Source of the DNA: Pagrus major
Lineage: Eukaryota > Chordata > Actinopteri > Spariformes > Sparidae
Reading direction: 5' to 3'
Assembly: GCF_040436345.1 (NCBI RefSeq)
Contig: NC_133220.1
Coordinates: 4,268,436-4,332,435, forward strand
Length of the DNA stretch: 64,000 nucleotides
The notes under the pieces are model-generated. The model did not search any database and was not told where the DNA came from. It saw only the letters and a program-made list of their open reading frames with translations. The first letter of the stretch is position 1. The number at the start of each line of letters is the position of its first letter. The position numbers were made by a program, and so were the translations under genes. Positions 59,201-64,000 of the stretch are shown piece by piece.

Positions 59201-60831
59201 TGATTTTTGTTTTTTAATGTGTCGAGCCGAGGGGGGAAAATGCTTTCACAAGAAATGTTTTTTCAGGCTCTCCAGTTTGTAAGTTCTAAAGAAATAATTG
59301 TGTCAAACAGAGTGAAAATAAGTTTTCATGAGAATTTAAAAAATAATAATTTGTGTGAAAAAAAAAAGATTTTTCACATTTTTTTGTGACGCTCCATTTT
59401 CTACGTTCTAAATTATTTTAACAGAGTGAAAAAAAAACTGATGAACATTTTTTGTTTGTAGTAGATTTATTTCTTAAGTTCTACATTTTTTCATGTGTGT
59501 AACATTGGGAAAAAGATTTTCCACTGTTACACATTTTTCACAATGTCATTTTTTTGACAGAGTGGGGAAAATAATTAATGCTTGAGTGAATTTAGAGTTT
59601 AGATTTCTAAGTTTAGAAATTAGAACTTAGAAAATGAAGCATCAGAAAAAAACTCCCACTTGTGAAAAACTTTTTTTTTTCACTCGGCTTGACTCATGAA
59701 AAAAACATTTGAACTCCGAAAAAAAATAATTCTCACTTGCTCCTCAGGGCTTCCGTATTTTAATAATATGACCATTAATTTAATCAACAACTGCTTAAAC
59801 TGACACATGTTGCAGTCAGATTGACATTTTCTCAAATCAGAAATGTTGTTAACACGAAGAAAAATGTGGGCAAAACATTTCAAATGTATCTGACGTCTTC
59901 ATGTCCAACATGAGCTCACCTGCATCTCCCTTCTCTCCCTTGGGGCCGTCTATCCCGTTGAGCCCGTGGGTGCCGGGTATCCCAGGAATCCCCGGGGCTC
60001 CACAGGACTGTGAGGCGACCGGGCCGACGTGAACCAGGAGAAGAAACACTGCAGTACTGCAGCTCAGCCACTGGGGGGCCTGAATGAACACAGATAACTC
60101 TGAGTTAACCAGTGCATGTTTGAACGCTCCGCTCTGCGGGGACCGGCTGCTCGTCCCGAAATGGAGGGTTTTCCTTTTGCTAACTCAATAATCCTGAGTG
60201 TAACTATTATAATTAGAAATCTGATCTGTAATTTCAATGTTCGAGCCAATTATCGACCCAATTGCAAGAACAAACGTTCAGACTTCATATTGCTTATGTT
60301 GTGTTGGGACACATAACCCTGGTGAGTGTAAGTTAGGGTTGTGTGCATGTATAAAAGCAAACCACAAGAAGGTGTTTCACGCCTGCAGCCAGAGCATCTC
60401 ATGTTGATGGTTGGATAAATAAAGAATAAAGAAACGACCGCTCTCTCCTGTGTTCAGTCCTCTGTTCTCAAGAAATCACCACAGACTCTGTTGGAGGATG
60501 TCCTGACGTCTCTCTAAAGATATCCAGTGGTTTTGCAATTACAAATGTTGAAATGCAGACACCACCACAACTATCCCCTGATATTAAAGTCAGCTAATAA
60601 ACATGTAATGTGAATGTGATCGGACACGCAGACAACTTAGCCTGGACAGCAACAACTAAATATCCTGATCAAGCTGGCAAATAAAACTTTAATGTTTGAA
60701 GGTTACACAAAATGAAACAGATATAGATTATAGACATCAAGAAGCATTAGGCAACAAGAAACCATCAACAACGCCTCTCTCTCTCTCTATCTCTGTTTCT
60801 TTGGTTACGTAGGACACAGAAGTCTCACCAT
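46423..60831 (-). CDS. c1qa: Complement C1q subcomponent A-like chain
   Basis: Secreted recognition subunit of complement C1. Coding exons on minus: 60829-60831 (ATG only), 59920-60079, 47068-47299, 46862-46979 and 46423-46632. The total is 723 nt, 240 codons plus stop, close to the usual 245. The signal peptide starts MAPQWLSCSTAVFLLLVHVG. A Cys near the mature N-terminus fits the interchain disulfide. About 24 Gly-X-Y triplets follow, interrupted at GQPVR, then a C1q domain (FFSYKRM, TFTCVVKGIYFFSYHV, MCDTSEG, FTGFLIFPTA). The last segment and CDT motif resemble human C1qA. The first large intron splits a Gly codon in the collagen part, where C1q genes normally have an intron. Here it is 12.6 kb of repeats. 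Two further introns (88 and 229 nt) split the C1q domain. Subunit letter is less sure than family. Confidence 0.85.
46862..46979 (-). CDS. c1qa: c1qa exon 4 (middle of C1q domain)
   Basis: 118 nt, enters in phase 2 after CTTCCCACAG and ends in phase 0 at AGCAGA with donor GTGAGT. Encodes TFTCVVKGIYFFSYHV, the aromatic core strand of the C1q fold. Confidence 0.8.
47068..47299 (-). CDS. c1qa: c1qa exon 3 (second collagen half and start of C1q domain)
   Basis: Acceptor GTGTGAGCAG, phase 1. About 13 Gly-X-Y triplets (GPPGRPGMKGDVGLPGRPGE) then SQQKSFFSYKRM. Ends AACAG at donor GTCAGT. Confidence 0.85.
47560..51874. repeat. Disordered low-complexity repeat field
   Basis: Degenerate units of roughly 50-70 bp (TTTTTCATGTGTCGAGCCGA, then AAAAATGTTTTCACGAGAAT, then CTGTGTGTAACAGAGTG). 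The motif TACGGAAGCCCTGAGGGGCA recurs (47763, 48690 variant, 49375 variant, 51290 variant) and its inverse at 49118, 49825 and 50760, so blocks lie in both directions. CA/GT microsatellites lie at 50073-50094 and 50250-50291. Confidence 0.8.
50195..50745. mobile_element. Non-satellite island, possible LTR remnant
   Basis: Unlike its surroundings this stretch is of balanced composition. From about 50440 it runs TGTGTCTAGTGTGACTAGTG to AATAAATGC and CTCTGTGACA, which is the TG...CA shape with a polyA signal expected of a solo LTR. No target duplication was found, so this is tentative. Confidence 0.3.
51875..52252. mobile_element. Palindromic MITE with ~130-bp inverted arms
   Basis: Left end TACGGAAGCCGTAAAGGGCC and right end the inverse of TACGGAAGCCCTAAAGGGCC. 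The arms contain GTTTTCTCGAGATCTCGAG and GAAATAACAACTGCCGTTTT in mirror order, around a short spacer near 52040. No coding frame. Confidence 0.75.
52864..53270. mobile_element. Inverted-repeat MITE in satellite monomer 1
   Basis: Ends TACGACGGAGTATTAGGGCC and its inverse GGCCCTAATACTCCGTCGTA. Interior of ~22-bp repeats like ATTACGAGAATAAAGTCGTA in one direction, then the opposite direction. Confidence 0.75.
54367..54667. mobile_element. Same MITE, monomer 2
   Basis: Same ends (right end CTCCGTCATA) with fewer internal 22-bp repeats. Confidence 0.75.
55799..56106. mobile_element. Same MITE, monomer 3
   Basis: Left end TACGACAGAGTATTAGGGCC, one base different. Right end CTCCGTCGTA. Confidence 0.75.
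57190..57512. mobile_element. Same MITE, monomer 4
   Basis: Same ends. The right arm holds more ATTCTCGTAATATTATGACT units than in monomer 3. Confidence 0.75.
58607..58937. mobile_element. Same MITE, monomer 5
   Basis: Same ends, right end CTCCGTCATA as in monomer 2. Confidence 0.75.
59920..60079 (-). CDS. c1qa: c1qa exon 2 (signal peptide and first collagen half)
   Basis: Acceptor TGTTCATTCAG (minus), phase 0 after the ATG exon, ends in phase 1 at GATGCAG with donor GTGAGC. Encodes the hydrophobic core VFLLLVHVGPVASQSCG and nine Gly-X-Y triplets. It has no in-frame Met of its own. The ATG must come from exon 1. Confidence 0.85.
60117..60484 (+). mobile_element. Possible solo LTR in c1qa intron 1
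   Basis: Runs from TGTTTGAACGCTCC to ATCACCACA, contains GTATAAAAGC (TATA-like) and AATAAAGAATAAAG (polyA-like) in LTR order. No clear target-site duplication seen, so this remains tentative. Confidence 0.3.
60829..60831 (-). CDS. c1qa: c1qa exon 1 (start codon and 5' UTR)
   Basis: On minus, CTGCAAATG is followed at once by donor GTGAGACT. Joined to exon 2 this gives MAPQWL in frame with the signal peptide. The 5' UTR extends upstream toward about 60950. Chosen because exon 2 has no usable ATG. Confidence 0.65.
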
Positions 60832-60959
60832 TTGCAGGTAACGCGGTCACTCGTCTCGTGGATGAAAGATAAGCTGGCGGAGAGTCGAGGTGAAGAGCCG
60901 TCCTGCTTCACAGCGACAGCAGCAGCAGCTCAGTCAGGAGAAAACAGGAAGTGAAACGC

Positions 60960-63240
60960 TTCAAGACGGCACGACCGCTGCTCTATTGGTGTTCACTGTG
61001 AGGACACCACAGCAGGGGGCCAAGACAGAAACTCTGCTTGTGACAGAGGGGGAATAAAGTTCAAAGTGCAGACTTTTATCTAACAGCTGGAGAAGGTTAG
61101 ATATTAGATTCAAAAACAAAAAGTTGCATTGTTTTAGATTAAATGTCTTCTGAGGTCATGTTACCAGAGTCACCGCCAACCACCTGGTCAGGGTCAGAAA
61201 AACATCATGGTTTGGCGTAAAATCCCTGTTTTGGTCGCCATGATCCCGGTCGGAAATGTTCGCCACAGAAACAGTTTGAAATTGTGGCATATTGAGCAGG
61301 TGTAGATCAAACTCTGACAGATTTATGTACAGAGACCCAACATTTACCCAACGAGCGAGCATGTGACGACAGTGGCAGAAAGATGATGCATCAGTAAATA
61401 ATATTGAATAGTGTAACACTCACATGGGACATTTTTCTTTATTATAAGTACTTTTCTTTGGATCCTTTAAGCACATTTTACTTCCATATTAGTGCAGTGA
61501 CAGTCTGAAGTCAGGACTTTTAACCATCATGCTTTGATTTATTTTTTAGCATTTTAAAGTAGGTTGTTTTCAATATATGATTTTGTTTGTTTCCATGAGC
61601 CTCACTTGTACTCTTGGTGTTTTGTTTAAATAAAAATGATTCATAATTTCTCATTCCACCATCTTTCATCTTTGTGGGTTCATTGCCTTTTCCTGTAAAT
61701 CTGTAATTATTTTTCTTGCATTAATCTGACAAAGCAAATCGCTCATCAGAGGAAGTGAAACCGTTTCACAAGAAGTCAGGAAAAACTCCACCTGATGAAG
61801 AACTGATGACGAAGCATCACTGAAGTATCTGATTATAAAAATCTTTCCTCCAAATTAACATTTTGTTCTGTTTTTTTCTGTGAACTTCCTCTGCCGTTGC
61901 CTCAAACACAAACTGGCTTCCTGGCAGTGTGTGGCCGAGGCTCCTAACCTCAGTCTGGATGTCAGTATCTGTTCCACAAAATATTTAATTTCCTCAACAG
62001 GATCTATCAACAAAGAGCTGATGTACATTTTTAATCATTACATCCTGTTAAATATGCCAGCCTGTCATTTTCTGTACTTTCTCAGATCCTCTTTCCATTT
62101 CTTCCTCCATTTTGTCCATGTTGTGTTTTGTATTTTTGTTTGTTTATATCCAGAACAAAAAGAAGCTTTTTCTTTGTTCTGTTTTTAAGACACTTGATTC
62201 CCATGATTACTTTTTAGGGGTCGTCTGTATGATGCTGTCAGGCCTCGTGAATTAATGCATTCATTAAACTTATGACATGCAACAACCATTTGATGTACAA
62301 ACTGTATGTTTTGTAATTTCCTCTCTATGTAATAGTTTATGTTGTTAGTGGCTGGGTCCGCCACTGTCACACTGGGCTCAAGTTGCCTTTAAACACTCGA
62401 GGGATCCTCTGAAAATGCGGCAGGTCATCCAGAGTGATTTTAATGACCTCACCGTTCAGTCTCTGCACTCTTTATACCTTCAGAGCTGCGTTAATACAAA
62501 CGTGACATCCCACTGGAGCCGCTTCACATTTAAACTAACGCTGTTCAACATCGAAACAAACAAAAACTTTCATTAATAAACAACGAAAATAACCCGTTCT
62601 AAAAATTACATTTCTGATAAATCATTTCTGGTCTAAGAAACACTAAACCAGTATCGGGATGTTAAAGTTGTTTCTTTATTCTCAATGTAAAACTATTCAC
62701 CTCAGCTGTCTTTAAAGGAGCAGTCTGTAGTTTTGGGGATGAAATTTTAATAAGATTTTAATTTTTCTGCCTAAACAAACTAAATAAATAAACTTGACGT
62801 GAAACTGAACAAACAAGTTTGTGTTAAAACAGAAGACACTCATGTTAAGATGAAATAAAAGTCGTCTTATTGATGTTTATTTTCTCTTGTCTTTATTTGC
62901 ATGCGTTTGATATTGAGGCGATCCAAAGGTAACAAAGTAATCAAGTTACTTTACTTTACTATTATGAGACGTGGATTATATTTCTGATTACATTCATACA
63001 GAAGCATTTTTTAAATGAAATGTCATCTTTATTTTCTTTGCTCTTCATGGTATTTAAACGTGACGCTGTTGTTTTAGTGGCATCTGGCAGTGTGTTCACA
63101 GATTGCAACCAACTGAACATCCCTCGTGTCATCCCACCCTGTGGTGGCCACTAAAGAAAAAAAAAAGATGAGACTCTGGACTGGTTTGTCCATCAGAAAC
63201 ATTGTGGAAAAATAAAACTCCTGCTCAATGTGTGTTTTTC
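60960..63240. other. Intergenic stretch between c1qa and c1qc
   Basis: No supported gene. The c1qa promoter should lie in 60900-61100, where no clear TATA box is visible. The rest is AT-rich unique-looking sequence. Confidence 0.4.
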
Positions 63241-63248
63241 TTTTAACT

Positions 63249-63254
63249 TTTATT
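63249..63254 (-). terminator. Candidate c1qc polyadenylation signal
   Basis: AATAAA on minus about 350 nt after the c1qc stop. Confidence 0.4.
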
Positions 63255-63330
63255 GTTTTGACATCATTTCATAAAGTTTACACAAATCTGTTCACTTCTC
63301 ACACAGATATTGGACACATTATTTTGTAGG

Positions 63331-63440
63331 GGTGTAACGATACATCGATCCGGATCGATTTATCAAGTCAGTGATCAACGATCCAATAGCACTGATGCAA
63401 AGTGGAAACATCGATTCATATCGATCGTTAAAATATGCTT
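63331..63440. mobile_element. hAT-like element end fragment
   Basis: TAGGGGTGTAACGATACATC followed by CGATCCGGATCGATTTATC resembles ends of fish hAT elements. No matching inverted end was found, so it is a fragment. Confidence 0.4.
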
Positions 63441-63604
63441 TTACTATTTTGTAGCATGTGACAGTTTGGTATTTATTATTACAACAATGAGACTTTACCT
63501 GGTTAAATAAAGTAAAATGGCGTGAGAATAAAAAGGTAACCAACATGTACTTGTTTAAAAAAAAGGGTCAGTGTGAAGGAAGGAAGACGTGTTTCTCCTG
63601 TCGG

Positions 63605-64000
63605 TCAGTGAGAGTGCAGCAGGAAGCCAGAGAAGATGCTGTAACCGGCCGGTTTCCCTCTCATCCCTCTGTAGTCTTTAGTCTCCAGCCAGACCTCCTG
63701 ATCCCTCGACAGGTAGACGGCCAGGCTGCCAGACGTCACCTGGAATCAGTGGATGCATCGTTTAAAACCAGAGACGTAAAAAAACAAAAATAATTGGATT
63801 TTGAGGTGCTGAGTCTTATTTGTTTTTTGTGCTCAACAGAACTAAAGAAGTTTTACTGAATTTGGTCGTGTTGTTTTATTGTACCTGTCTCCTGTTGCGG
63901 CGGTGATCGCAGAACGGTGTCAGCAGATTGTTGTCCAGCTTCATCAGAACGCACAGTCGGTCCTCCAGAGAGGCGTGAAACACAAAGAAGTACGTCCCAG
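63605..64000 (-). CDS. c1qc: Complement C1q subcomponent C-like chain, 3' part
   Basis: Two exons on minus: 63885-64000 (runs off the window) and 63605-63739, stop TGA 63605-63607. They encode the C-terminal part of a C1q domain: YFFVFHASLEDRLCVL, TPFCDH, then VTSGSLAVYL, EVWLETKDY and YSIFSGFLL. VWL-x3-DY and the HAS strand resemble C1qC most, with C1qB the alternative. A phase-0 intron of 145 nt splits the domain at RRQ|VTSG, which is not the position of the introns in the neighbouring c1qa. Collagen part and signal peptide lie to the right of the window. Same strand as c1qa, upstream of it, as expected for a C1q cluster. Confidence 0.8.

Larger units (their letters stand above)
52253..59520 (+). 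repeat. Higher-order tandem array, about five 1.4-1.5 kb monomers
   Basis: The landmark TACGACGGAGTATTAGGGCC occurs at 52864, 54367, 55799 (variant), 57190 and 58607, spaced 1503, 1432, 1391 and 1417 bp. A second landmark, CACGAGACATTGTCGAGCCA, occurs once per monomer (near 52408, 53922, 55330, 56750 and 58162). Monomers look highly similar, differing mainly in homopolymer lengths and in the number of internal 22-bp repeats. Confidence 0.85.
47300..59919 (-). repeat. 12.6-kb repeat-filled intron of c1qa
   Basis: Between donor GTGAGC (59919) and acceptor CAG (47300). Its bulk is low-complexity repeats built from short variants such as CATGTGTCGAGCCGAGTGAA, AACAGAGTGGGAAAAA and GTGAAACTACGGAAGCCC, in both orientations at 47.6-52 kb and in ordered tandem units at 52.25-59.5 kb. 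Many open frames of Phe/Ser/Lys-rich peptides arise from the repeat and are not genes. Confidence 0.85.

Noticed and set aside
47941-59389. Many open frames with Phe-Phe-Ser-His-rich peptides on both strands in the repeat field
   Set aside because: They recur in step with the satellite monomers, consist of translated low-complexity repeat, have no domain and lie inside the c1qa intron.
52253-59520. Regularly spaced repeats resembling a CRISPR array
   Set aside because: Monomers are 1.4-1.5 kb with repeated interiors, not short repeats with unique spacers, and the host is a eukaryote.
59849-60091. Start of c1qa at the GTG at 60091
   Set aside because: The GTG lies in the intron just before the acceptor. 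An ATG exon at 60829-60831 with a proper donor restores the frame and signal peptide.

Overview
The window looks like a piece of a teleost fish genome, probably a percomorph. Genes are split by introns with GT/AG junctions. The intergenic DNA is packed with fish-type dispersed repeats: tRNA-derived SINEs, a 5'-truncated LINE, a hAT element, a BEL/Pao fragment, MITEs and many microsatellites. The recognisable gene families are fish immune genes: tandem B7/butyrophilin-like immunoglobulin receptors, a TRIM35-like PRY-SPRY gene and complement C1q chains.

Region 1 (1-41.8 kb, + strand) is a tandemly duplicated cluster of B7/butyrophilin-like receptor genes (the kind often labelled CD276-like in fish). 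The exon plan is leader, V-set, a tiny linker, a C-type Ig domain, a transmembrane segment and a short tail, with every junction in phase 1. Gene A enters the window inside its V exon and ends at 7343. A 3' remnant (gene B) with a frameshifted transmembrane exon lies at 11.2-11.6 kb, and a broken leader lies at 15.99 kb. Gene C (17775-34209) has two V exons. Gene D (37196-40636) has leader, V and C exons but no transmembrane exon. Between paralogues the introns are nearly identical while the Ig exons differ strongly, mostly at residue-changing positions.

Region 2 (41.9-44.4 kb, +) is a TRIM35-like locus with its promoter. The single coding exon has lost the middle of the protein (end of the RING, B-box, start of the coiled coil) but keeps an intact coiled-coil plus PRY-SPRY frame. 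A copy of the same promoter block sits at 13.9-15.1 kb between inverted repeats.

Region 3 (45.9-64 kb, - strand) is a complement C1q locus. It holds a complete C1q A-like chain in five coding exons (46423-60831, 240 codons plus stop) and the 3' part of a C1q C-like chain at the right edge. The intron at the collagen bend of the A-like gene is about 12.6 kb. It is filled with low-complexity repeats, including a higher-order tandem array of about five monomers of 1.4-1.5 kb (52.25-59.5 kb), each carrying the same small inverted-repeat element.

The genes share a theme of innate and adaptive immune recognition. Nothing in the sequence shows co-regulation between the three regions. Names rest on motif recognition by eye, without database searches.
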